Made by a program: the position numbers and the translations under genes. Below are positions 1 through 4,725 of a stretch of DNA of 6,070 nt, in pieces. This DNA is from UBA922 sp035438805 (GTDB taxonomy: Bacteria; Patescibacteriota; Patescibacteriia; Magasanikbacterales; UBA922): positions 1-6,070 of the forward strand of contig DAORJA010000053.1 in NCBI GenBank assembly GCA_035438805.1, given 5' to 3'. Position 1 is the first letter of the stretch. Each line of letters begins with the position of its first letter. The notes beneath the pieces are model-generated. The model was not told the origin of the DNA, ran no database searches, and saw only the letters and a list, made by a program, of their open reading frames with translations.

Positions 1-25
1 AATAAAGCTTAGATTTATTTCAATT

Positions 26-56
26 AAAAAACCATCAGATCAACTGATGGTTTTTT
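26..56 (-). terminator. Intrinsic terminator of the CxxC zinc-ribbon gene
   Basis: A perfect stem of 13 pairs (26-38 with 44-56) encloses a 5-base loop (39-43). Its core is CCATCAG/CTGATGG, flanked by six A on the left and six T on the right. Read leftwards it begins 12 bases after the stop codon at 69-71 and ends in a T run, so it fits termination of that gene. The A and T runs make it symmetrical, and it could also stop a rightward transcript. Confidence 0.9.
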
Positions 57-68
57 GTTTGTGAGCTA

Positions 69-620
69 TTATTTTTTCTTTTTAGCTTTAGCTTTTTTTG
101 CTTTTGGCTTTTCAGAAACCACTTCTTCTTTTTTATCTTCAGATTTTTTTGGTGCTTTTTCTTCTTTCTTCTTTTCTGCCGGTTTTGCTTCTGAAAATTC
201 AGTGCCTACAGCTCTCAAAATTCGTTCGAGCTTATTGTTCATGATTTCCATCTGTTGCTTGAGCTCATTTATTGCTTTGTTATCCTGAGCAGGAGCCTGG
301 CGAAAGTCAGGGCGTTTGTTTTCAAAGCGTGGGCGATCAAAACTTCGTTCTCGTGATCCACCACCAAAACTTTTACCTTCTTGGCTTTTCTGTTTACCAA
401 AACAGTTGCTGCAGAAAATAGGACGTGCTCCAGTTGGTCGGAATGGTACTTCACACGCGTTGCCACATTCACTACATGTTGCAGCATGCATTTCTGATCT
501 ACCACCTTCTCGACGGTCTCCACCTCGGAATCCACCTCGATCTCCTCCGCCAAAGCTTCTTTTTCCAAATGAGCGTCCACCTCGGTCGCCACCTGATCTA
601 TCTCTATTAAAATTACCCAT
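69..620 (-). CDS. CxxC-x17-CxxC mini zinc-ribbon protein with RG-rich N-terminus and Lys-rich tail
   Basis: A 183-residue protein of the small CxxC-x17-CxxC family common in Patescibacteria; its exact role is not known to me. Residues 5-42 are low-complexity Gly/Arg with RGG and GGDR repeats, as in RNA-binding tails. Residues 49-73 carry C49-x2-C52, exactly 17 residues, then C70-x2-C73, a probable zinc knuckle with a conserved-looking PFRPTGARPIFC segment. Residues 80-110 are again Gly/Arg/Phe-rich. Residues 114-138 form a predicted amphipathic coiled-coil helix, and 147-183 is a Lys/Glu tail ending in a poly-Lys stretch. The architecture suggests a nucleic-acid-associated, probably RNA- or ribosome-linked, oligomeric protein in the cytoplasm (inference). 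The ATG at 620 is the natural start; no Shine-Dalgarno sequence precedes it, and a good promoter lies just upstream (640-669). The gene is monocistronic and ends at a strong terminator. Confidence 0.88.
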   Translation of the reverse strand: MGNFNRDRSGGDRGGRSFGKRSFGGGDRGGFRGGDRREGGRSEMHAATCSECGNACEVPFRPTGARPIFCSNCFGKQKSQEGKSFGGGSRERSFDRPRFENKRPDFRQAPAQDNKAINELKQQMEIMNNKLERILRAVGTEFSEAKPAEKKKEEKAPKKSEDKKEEVVSEKPKAKKAKAKKKK

Positions 621-639
621 ACGAACAGTTGTGTTAATA

Positions 640-669
640 ACTATATTGAATAAGACGGGAGTCTATCAA
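640..669 (-). promoter_or_regulatory. Sigma70-like promoter of the CxxC zinc-ribbon gene
   Basis: On the minus strand, TTGATA (-35, at 664-669) and TATAGT (-10, at 640-645) are separated by 18 bases; each box matches the consensus at five of six positions. The expected start of transcription is near 633, giving a leader of only about 13 bases without a Shine-Dalgarno sequence. Confidence 0.65.
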
Positions 670-672
670 ATT

Positions 673-709
673 TTGCTAAAAAAAGCAAGAGTTGAGCCAT
701 TTTTTGGCT
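673..709 (-). terminator. Weak candidate terminator after the cyclophilin gene
   Basis: Reading leftwards from the cyclophilin stop codon there is a 4-bp hairpin AGCC/GGCT (695-698 with 706-709, 7-base loop). A run of seven T (complement of 678-684) follows after a gap. A second 5-bp hairpin (673-677 with 684-688) surrounds most of that run. Neither has the classical stem directly followed by a T tract, so termination here is only possible, not clear. Confidence 0.3.
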
Positions 710-714
710 TTTGA

Positions 715-1434
715 CTATTTTTCGAGGATTTCTATGCTACTAACGGTAGTGGGGCTGACTGGCTGTGAGAGCTCTCCTGATGCACTCATTTTGACTGCAT
801 CATTTGCAATCAGGTCTACCACTTCGATACCTTTGGTTACATGGCCAAAAATCGTATAGTCTTTTGGTAGAGGATAATCTGCATGCATAATAAAGAATTG
901 ACTGCCATTGGTATTTGGACCTGCATTTGCCATCGCTACTGCTCCACGGGTGTATTCTCCGGTAAATGGCTCATCATTGAATTTGTATCCAGGACCTCCT
1001 GTACCATTTCCTTTTGGATCGCCGCCCTGGATCATAAACCCTTTGATTGCGCGGTGAAAGATGGTTTGGTCATAGAAATTTTTTCGCGCAAGATCAACAA
1101 AGTTTTTTACTGTATTTGGTGTTTGTCCGAAATTGAGATCTATTTCAATGTCGCCTTTCGTGGTGTGAAGTACTGCTGCGTAGTGCGTTGAAGCGTTGAA
1201 TTCCATAGGGTTAGTAGTTGTGACAGGTGAATTAGTTGTAGTAGTAACTGGCTCGGATGGGGGAGTAGGGTTTGCTTGATAATTGTCAGTTACTGGTTTA
1301 TTTTTTACAAATATGTCTTCAGCAGTTAGTCCATTATTATAGCTGTACGTTCGTGATGTCTCTGTTTTTGTACAACCGGCACCGAGAGTAATAAGGACCG
1401 CGACAATTAGGAAAATAGTATTTATTTGTTGCAT
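715..1434 (-). CDS. Cyclophilin-type peptidyl-prolyl cis-trans isomerase, putative lipoprotein
   Basis: A 239-residue secreted cyclophilin that would catalyse proline isomerisation during folding of exported proteins. Residues 1-20 are a signal peptide with a hydrophobic core and the sequence LGAGC at its end. C21 is the likely lipidated residue, although Gly at -3 is unusual for a lipobox. Residues 52-77 are a Thr/Pro-rich linker, and the cyclophilin domain runs from about 86 to 239. Family signatures are visible: FHRAIKGFMIQGGD with catalytic R128, F133, M134 and Q136, and later a NTNGSQFFI block with Q179 and F181. The position of the cyclosporin-contacting Trp of human CypA is occupied by Pro, as often in divergent bacterial members. 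An in-frame ATG at 1455 would add seven residues, but the promoter -10 box (1444-1449) lies inside that extension, so I chose the ATG at 1434. No Shine-Dalgarno sequence is seen for either start. Confidence 0.93.
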   Translation of the reverse strand: MQQINTIFLIVAVLITLGAGCTKTETSRTYSYNNGLTAEDIFVKNKPVTDNYQANPTPPSEPVTTTTNSPVTTTNPMEFNASTHYAAVLHTTKGDIEIDLNFGQTPNTVKNFVDLARKNFYDQTIFHRAIKGFMIQGGDPKGNGTGGPGYKFNDEPFTGEYTRGAVAMANAGPNTNGSQFFIMHADYPLPKDYTIFGHVTKGIEVVDLIANDAVKMSASGELSQPVSPTTVSSIEILEK

Positions 1435-1443
1435 AGTTTGTGT

Positions 1444-1472
1444 AGTGTAGCACATTAATTAAATTGAGTTAA
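1444..1472 (-). promoter_or_regulatory. Extended -10 promoter of the cyclophilin gene
   Basis: On the minus strand, TTAACT (-35, 1467-1472) and TACACT (-10, 1444-1449) are separated by exactly 17 bases, and TG sits at the extended -10 position. Transcription would start near 1437, about three bases before the ATG at 1434. This implies a near-leaderless mRNA and argues against the longer start at 1455. The -35 box overlaps the TAA stop codon of the DUF1801-like gene. Confidence 0.55.
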
Positions 1473-1894
1473 TGTGATGCTTCAAACCCAAAACGTATGG
1501 CTGATTCTAGTACACTAGTGTTTATATCTTTCAGAGTTTTGAATTTAATACAATATCCCGTCACACTTGCTTTACCGATTTTTTTCCCATATGTCTCGGC
1601 TAAGTATTTTTTATCAGTAATTCCAAGGATGTAGATAGAAATTCCCGTTTTGTTTGCGCTCATACCGATTTGGTAGAACTCCCTGGTTTTTCCATCACTA
1701 TACTGTATAGTCTGAAGTCCATATCCTATATTCGGATTAGAAACAGTTTTATTTTCGCTATTTTTACCATCTAAGAACCATAATTTGCACGTAGGCTTTA
1801 TGCGTAGAATGCTCTCATGCAATGCCTCCATATCACTGCGTTTTTGTTTAGGCTGACTTGTAATGTAATGTTTGATTTGTTCTTTTATATTCAT
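1469..1894 (-). CDS. DUF1801 (YdhG-like) domain protein
   Basis: A 141-residue soluble protein resembling the DUF1801/YdhG fold, a small alpha-beta domain of unknown biochemical activity that is widespread in bacteria. The order of elements fits: an N-terminal helical part with YITSQP and a segment like 'EALHESILRIKP' (residues 10-34), then a 'WFLDGK' strand (39-44), a 'GYGLQTIQY' strand (57-65), a 'REFYQIGMSANKTGISIYI' strand pair (71-89), and a C-terminal 'GYCIKFKTLKDIN' segment followed by a helix (113-134). The full length matches the family. There is no signal peptide. The ATG at 1894 lies seven bases from a perfect TATAAT box, so the transcript is probably leaderless, and there is no Shine-Dalgarno sequence. 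The promoter of the downstream cyclophilin gene overlaps its 3' end, and readthrough into that gene is possible. No specific pathway can be inferred. Confidence 0.82.
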   Translation of the reverse strand: MNIKEQIKHYITSQPKQKRSDMEALHESILRIKPTCKLWFLDGKNSENKTVSNPNIGYGLQTIQYSDGKTREFYQIGMSANKTGISIYILGITDKKYLAETYGKKIGKASVTGYCIKFKTLKDINTSVLESAIRFGFEASH

Positions 1895-1901
1895 ACTAAT
1901 T

Positions 1902-1931
1902 ATTATACATTACTGTATCATATGGTTTGAA
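1902..1931 (-). promoter_or_regulatory. Promoter of the DUF1801-like gene
   Basis: A perfect TATAAT (-10, at 1902-1907, minus strand) is preceded by TTCAAA (1926-1931), which matches four of six -35 positions at 18-base spacing. The expected transcription start falls at or one base before the ATG at 1894, predicting a leaderless mRNA. Confidence 0.55.
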
Positions 1932-1947
1932 TCTCTCCTAGAATAAT

Positions 1948-1977
1948 AAAAAAATAGCTAATTCTAGCTAAATTTTT
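1948..1977 (-). terminator. Intrinsic terminator of tRNA-Gln
   Basis: Arms TAGCTA (1955-1960 and 1965-1970) enclose a 4-base loop. On the minus strand the hairpin is followed immediately by seven T (complement of 1948-1954). It lies about a dozen bases past the 3' end of the tRNA. An A/T run on the other side makes it partly bidirectional. Confidence 0.75.
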
Positions 1978-1981
1978 ATTG

Positions 1982-2052
1982 CTCGGGGACAGGGACTCGA
2001 ACCCCGATACGCAGGACCAGAACCTGCAGTCCTACCATTAGACGATCCCCGA
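1982..2052 (-). tRNA. tRNA-Gln, anticodon CUG
   Basis: A complete 71-base cloverleaf on the minus strand. The acceptor stem is TCGGGGA/TCCCCGA. The D arm is GTCT/GGAC with loop AATGGTA. The anticodon stem is GCAGG/CCTGC with loop TTCTGGT, placing anticodon CUG at 2018-2020. The variable loop has four bases, and the T arm is CGGGG/CCCTG with loop TTCGAGT. The discriminator base is G, and the 3' CCA is not encoded (the next bases read CAA), so CCA must be added after transcription. The U1-A72 first pair and G73 are typical of bacterial tRNA-Gln and, from established work, are features used by GatCAB in the indirect glutaminylation route. The tRNA reads codon CAG; a UUG isoacceptor would be expected elsewhere in the genome. 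Confidence 0.96.
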
Positions 2053-2081
2053 ATATATGGTATTGATTATGTAACTAGAAA

Positions 2082-2109
2082 ATTCTATCAAAAATATGAT
2101 AAAAGTCAA
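2082..2109 (-). promoter_or_regulatory. Promoter of tRNA-Gln
   Basis: On the minus strand, TTGACT (2104-2109) and TAGAAT (2082-2087) are spaced by 16 bases, each matching five of six consensus positions. Transcription would start near 2075, leaving a short 5' leader of about 22 bases for RNase P to remove. Confidence 0.65.
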
Positions 2110-2143
2110 GATTATTTATGAATTACTCTATTGGGATAGGTAA

Positions 2144-2183
2144 TTGAATATTTGTACTGTGGCTGGTAATATGACTATATAAT
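2144..2183 (+). promoter_or_regulatory. Candidate promoter(s) of the rhodanese gene
   Basis: A perfect TATAAT at 2178-2183 lies nine bases before the ATG and would give a leader of two or three bases, but its -35 partner is weak (TTGTAC at 2152-2157, 20-base spacing). An alternative is TTGAAT (2144-2149), 17 bases, then TAATAT (2167-2172) with TGG in the extended -10 position, giving a leader of about 13 bases. Sequence alone does not decide between them. No Shine-Dalgarno sequence is present. Confidence 0.45.
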
Positions 2184-2192
2184 ATTTTTTAT

Positions 2193-2516
2193 ATGTTTAA
2201 AGAAATTACTATCCCAGAATTGCATTCGTTACTTGATCAGGATGACCCACATCGAATTGTTGTGGATGTTCGAATGCCTTTTGAATTGAAGAGTGGAAAA
2301 ATCAAAGGTGCTGTGAATATTCCTTTGGATCAGATACTTTTAGAAAAGGACCGTTTGATGGCGTATACTCAGGTCTATGTCGTGTGCCAGTCAGGTGGAC
2401 GTAGTATGCTTGCAGCGACTCAACTTGAAATTGCAGGGCTCACCAATGTGTATAATGTGCTTGGTGGTATGCGCATGTGGAAGGAACAAGGATACCCGAT
2501 TGTGATTGAAAATTAA
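2193..2516 (+). CDS. Single-domain rhodanese-like protein
   Basis: A 107-residue cytoplasmic rhodanese domain of GlpE/PspE size, expected to carry a persulfide on its catalytic cysteine and act in sulfur transfer or thiol redox chemistry; the physiological partner is unknown. The family marks are in order: VVDVRMPFE (residues 23-31), a strand-turn with IKGAVNIPL (37-45), the active-site loop at C65 reading CQSGGRS, and the closing GGMRMWKEQGYPI (91-103). The active site is intact, with C65 followed by five loop residues and an Arg at position 70, as in active single-domain members. There is no signal peptide or second domain. The ATG at 2193 is the only start near the promoter and gives the full fold. 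The gene stands alone, divergent from tRNA-Gln and convergent with dnaX, and ends at the shared terminator 2527-2558. Confidence 0.95.
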   Translation: MFKEITIPELHSLLDQDDPHRIVVDVRMPFELKSGKIKGAVNIPLDQILLEKDRLMAYTQVYVVCQSGGRSMLAATQLEIAGLTNVYNVLGGMRMWKEQGYPIVIEN

Positions 2517-2526
2517 AACGTGTATC

Positions 2527-2558
2527 AAAAAACCGAGCTACGAAGAACTCGGTTTTTT
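2527..2558. terminator. Bidirectional terminator between the rhodanese gene and dnaX
   Basis: Stem CCGAG/CTCGG (2533-2537 with 2548-2552) is extended by six A/T pairs on the outside, with a 10-base loop. Seven T follow rightwards (2553-2559) and six T leftwards, so it can serve both convergent genes, whose stop codons lie 10 bases to either side. The element is flanked by a direct repeat TGTATCA (2521-2527 and 2559-2565). Confidence 0.9.
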
Positions 2559-2568
2559 TGTATCAGGA

Positions 2569-4170
2569 CTAGATTACACTTCCACCCAATGCAGTGGCTA
2601 GATCGTTCAAATCTGCCGCAACATTTTTCTGCTGCATCGTCTCATCGATTCCTACTTCAAGCGCTAATCGGAAACCTAGGATAGTTGCAAGATGATCTTC
2701 TATTCTTTTTCGTGTCGCGACTTGTATAATTTTATCTTGATGAAAACTATATGCAACGGTCAATTTGAGTACTCCTCCTGTTGCAGAAATGAGTACTGCG
2801 TTTTTGAGTATAAAAATAAGTGACGGCGTTGTTTTTTCAATTTCTGAGATAAGCGCGTTCCATGCTTTTTTTACCTGCAGCATATCTACACTTTCAGGAG
2901 CAGGGGGCATATCTTTCTCTTCCACTACGACTACTGGCTCTAATGGCTTGCTCGTGGTAGAAGCAACCGGGGGTTGAGGGGAAATCACTGGTTTTGAAAC
3001 AGGAGGTGTGATTGGCTTTGGTGAAATAGGTTGAGGAGTTGGAGTAGGTGCTGGGGCAGTAGGAGTATTCACTGTAGAAGCTGTACCAGCTGACCATTCG
3101 ACTACAAGCAGCTCAAGAGGGAGATAGGGAAGTGGGGATGATTTCACTTCATACATTCGAGCAATTGACCGATCAATAAGGCGTACAATATCGCTACCTG
3201 ATATTTTTTTGGTGAGTTCTAGAAGTGTGACAATATCGCTTTCTGGCAAGTATGATTCTTTTTTTGCGAGCTTCTCATCGACAGAGGTAATTAGAAGTAG
3301 ACGAAGTATCTGAATAATCTCTTCCATGAAAAAGTGTGGGTGCGTTCCTTGTTCACTCAGTGCATGTATATCAGCGAGTCCTGCCACTGTGTTTTTTTCA
3401 ATCAGATGTGAGAGGAATGTAATCTGTGTTTCGTTCGTGGTCGTTGGCATGATAAACGAAGCATTTGCAACAGTAATATGCTTTTCTCCAATTCCAATTA
3501 ATTGGTCGAGGAGACTCACTGCATCACGTGCTCCACCACGAGATTTTCTGACGATTGCGTTCAATACTGCGTCATCAATTTCAACACCTTCTTCTTTTGC
3601 AATTGATATCAGATGTTTTTTTGTAGTTTCATCAGGAATTCGTGAAAAAGTGAATCTTTGGCAGCGAGAAACCACTGTCGCAGGGAGTTTCTGAGCGTCG
3701 GTCGTTGCAAGGATGAAAACAACGTATTGAGGAGGTTCCTCTAGTGTTTTGAGGAGGGCATTGAACGCAGCTGTGGACAACATATGGACCTCGTCCACGA
3801 TAAAAATTTTGTATTTTCCCAGGCTAGGTTTGAACTGCGCGTTTTCAATAATATTTTCCCGTACATTATCTACACCAGTTTGGCTTGCTGCATCGATTTC
3901 TATGACGTCAATTGAGCGAGAATTTGAGATATCCTTGCATGAATCGCATTGATCACACGGATTTGGGTCGCCAACTTTCCTATTTTTACAGTTTAAAGAT
4001 TTGGCTAAAATACGGGCAGTTGTAGTCTTACCCACGCCATGAGGCCCAGAAAACAAGTATGCATGAGCGACTTTATCTCCGGTAATCTCATTTTTTAAGG
4101 TCGTAGTGATGTGCTCCTGGTGGATGATAGTATCAAACGTCTGGGGGCGGTGTTTGTGGTATAGTGCCAT
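2569..4170 (-). CDS. dnaX: DNA polymerase III subunit gamma/tau (clamp-loader ATPase)
   Basis: A 533-residue AAA+ subunit of the clamp loader, which uses ATP to place the beta sliding clamp on primed DNA and links it to the polymerase core. The N-terminal landmarks are complete: Walker A GPHGVGKT (42-49), a zinc module with C61, C72, C75 and C78, Walker B IFIVDEVHM (D126, E127), sensor 1 LATTD (154-158), the SRC motif with arginine finger R169, and sensor 2 GGARDAVSLLDQ (212-223). A helical collar domain runs to about 360. Then comes a Pro/Thr/Val-rich linker (364-428) and a C-terminal domain (about 430-510) of the Firmicutes/CPR type, shorter than the E. coli tau tail. The linker ends at a run of seven A (2866-2872), in frame as A AAA AAA at K434-K435, a possible -1 slippery site (see findings). 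The ATG at 4170 begins the usual ALYxKxRPxTF motif. No Shine-Dalgarno sequence is visible. The gene is monocistronic and divergent from the SWIB gene. Confidence 0.98.
   Translation of the reverse strand: MALYHKHRPQTFDTIIHQEHITTTLKNEITGDKVAHAYLFSGPHGVGKTTTARILAKSLNCKNRKVGDPNPCDQCDSCKDISNSRSIDVIEIDAASQTGVDNVRENIIENAQFKPSLGKYKIFIVDEVHMLSTAAFNALLKTLEEPPQYVVFILATTDAQKLPATVVSRCQRFTFSRIPDETTKKHLISIAKEEGVEIDDAVLNAIVRKSRGGARDAVSLLDQLIGIGEKHITVANASFIMPTTTNETQITFLSHLIEKNTVAGLADIHALSEQGTHPHFFMEEIIQILRLLLITSVDEKLAKKESYLPESDIVTLLELTKKISGSDIVRLIDRSIARMYEVKSSPLPYLPLELLVVEWSAGTASTVNTPTAPAPTPTPQPISPKPITPPVSKPVISPQPPVASTTSKPLEPVVVVEEKDMPPAPESVDMLQVKKAWNALISEIEKTTPSLIFILKNAVLISATGGVLKLTVAYSFHQDKIIQVATRKRIEDHLATILGFRLALEVGIDETMQQKNVAADLNDLATALGGSVI
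2866..2872 (-). other. Candidate -1 slippery heptamer in dnaX
   Basis: On the coding strand the codons GTA AAA AAA GCA give the heptamer A AAA AAA in the correct phase at codons 434-435. A -1 slip would add nine residues (SMERAYLRN) and stop at TGA (2837-2839), giving a 444-residue product with the ATPase and linker but without the C-terminal domain. I see no convincing downstream stem-loop or upstream Shine-Dalgarno stimulator, so function is uncertain. Confidence 0.4.
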
Positions 4171-4202
4171 AGGTCTTTTTGATGTGTTTTTAGTCAGTAT
4201 TT

Positions 4203-4234
4203 TAGTATAAAATGTAGACCTAGTATAACGTAGA
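4203..4234. repeat. Short imperfect tandem repeat carrying two -10-like boxes
   Basis: TAGTATAAAATGTAGA (4203-4218) and TAGTATAACGTAGA (4221-4234) are near-copies spaced by 18 bases. On the minus strand each contains TATACT. The outer copy is the better dnaX -10 because it has a good -35 box; the inner one lacks a recognisable partner. Confidence 0.5.
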
Positions 4235-4250
4235 TTTTCCTATGTTTCAA
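4222..4250 (-). promoter_or_regulatory. dnaX promoter
   Basis: On the minus strand, TTGAAA (-35, 4245-4250, five of six matches) and TATACT (-10, 4222-4227) are separated by 17 bases. Transcription would start near 4215, giving a leader of about 45 bases. A second TATACT at 4204-4209 could give a shorter leader but has only a poor -35. Confidence 0.6.
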
Positions 4251-4259
4251 ATGTGGTAT

Positions 4260-4287
4260 ACCCTGCCCCTCTTGCGAGGGAGAGGGT
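4260..4287. repeat. Imperfect palindrome in the dnaX-SWIB divergent promoter region
   Basis: Arms of 12 bases (4260-4271 and 4276-4287) pair at ten positions around a 4-base TTGC loop, with two mismatches in the middle of the arms. The element is far richer in G+C than the surrounding DNA and covers the -35 box of the SWIB promoter (4272-4277). It could be an operator or a dispersed REP-like element; copy number cannot be judged from this window. Confidence 0.6.
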
Positions 4288-4300
4288 GCGATGCTATACT
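4272..4300 (+). promoter_or_regulatory. Extended -10 promoter of the SWIB gene
   Basis: TTGCGA (-35, 4272-4277, four of six matches) and TATACT (-10, 4295-4300) are spaced by 17 bases, and TGC stands at the extended -10 position. The start of transcription would be near 4307, giving a leader of about 34 bases. No Shine-Dalgarno sequence precedes the ATG at 4341. The -35 box lies inside the palindrome 4260-4287. Confidence 0.65.
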
Positions 4301-4340
4301 GATCTCGCATAGTAACTTTTAATAATTTAATCATATCTCT

Positions 4341-4604
4341 ATGCCACGCAAAGCAAACCCAGCGCTCATGAGACCATACAAACTCTCAGCAGAGCTCACC
4401 GCAGTAGTAGGTCCAGGACCTATGCCTCGCTCACAGGTAGTAAAGAAGTTGTGGGAATACATCAAAGGTAAGGATCTACAGAATCCAAAGAATAAGAGAA
4501 ATATCATTGCAGATGAAAAGCTCAAAGCAATATTTGGTGGTAAGAGTGAAGTAACTATGTTTGAAATGGCTAAACTCGTTAATAACCATTTGACCGCTGC
4601 CTAA
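4341..4604 (+). CDS. Stand-alone SWIB/MDM2-domain protein
   Basis: An 87-residue protein consisting almost wholly of a SWIB domain, the fold shared with eukaryotic SWI/SNF BAF60 subunits and MDM2. In bacteria it is known from Chlamydiae and is common in CPR genomes. The signature is visible from residue 10 to 84: MRPYKLS, then the MPRSQVVKKLWEYIK helix (28-42), LQNPKNKRNIIAD (46-58), LKAIF (61-65), and a closing MFEMAKLVNNHL helix (73-84). The basic N-terminus (MPRKANP) could help nucleic-acid contact. Its bacterial role is not established; association with the nucleoid or transcription machinery is inferred from the fold. The ATG at 4341 gives exactly the domain. The gene is monocistronic, has its own promoter and a strong terminator, and is divergent from dnaX. 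Use of AAG, AAC and TAC codons in part of the gene would fit good expression. Confidence 0.93.
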   Translation: MPRKANPALMRPYKLSAELTAVVGPGPMPRSQVVKKLWEYIKGKDLQNPKNKRNIIADEKLKAIFGGKSEVTMFEMAKLVNNHLTAA

Positions 4605-4628
4605 TGCAGGGTTTGATCGAACAATTTT

Positions 4629-4653
4629 AAACCCCGGCTAGTCCGGGGTTTTT
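4629..4653 (+). terminator. Intrinsic terminator of the SWIB gene
   Basis: Stem AAACCCCGG/CCGGGGTTT (4629-4637 with 4643-4651) with a 5-base loop is followed by a T run to 4653, 24 bases after the SWIB stop codon. On the minus strand the hairpin is followed by only TTTAAAA, so it is at best a weak stop for the leftward pair 4726-5268. Confidence 0.92.
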
Positions 4654-4666
4654 GATTATTGTTTTG

Positions 4667-4704
4667 ACGACTCGCCTGAAAGTATTACCTCCCTGGCGAG
4701 CCGT
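4667..4704. repeat. Inverted repeat downstream of the orphan pair
   Basis: Arms ACGACTCGCC (4667-4676) and GGCGAGCCGT (4695-4704) pair at nine of ten positions around an 18-base loop. The element lies in the gap between the SWIB terminator and the stop codon at 4726. It has no following T run, so it is not a classical terminator; it might protect the 3' end of the leftward transcript. The minus-strand loop contains AGGGAGGT, Shine-Dalgarno-like but with no start codon behind it. Confidence 0.45.
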
Positions 4705-4725
4705 TTGCATGCGCTTGTTGTTCGT

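Noticed and set aside
316..714. Long rightward reading frame opposite the CxxC zinc-ribbon gene
   Set aside because: It is antisense to a recognised protein. Its Pro/Arg/Ser-rich content is the mirror of Gly/Arg codons, and it has no start signals.
1435..1455. Upstream ATG at 1455 as the start of the cyclophilin gene
   Set aside because: It adds seven polar residues before the signal peptide and lies at or upstream of the -10 box of the best promoter, so a transcript from that promoter would not include it.
2521..2565. TGTATCA direct repeats flanking the dnaX/rhodanese terminator as a target-site duplication of a mobile element
   Set aside because: The enclosed sequence is only a terminator hairpin with A/T runs, without terminal inverted repeats or transposase remains; a seven-base match in AT-rich DNA is easily chance.
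3385..3400. A AAA AAC heptamer in dnaX at codons 259-260 as a frameshift site
   Set aside because: A -1 slip would stop within about seven codons, inside the collar domain needed for clamp-loader assembly, so it would not give a sensible product. Kept as a reminder that such runs occur by chance.
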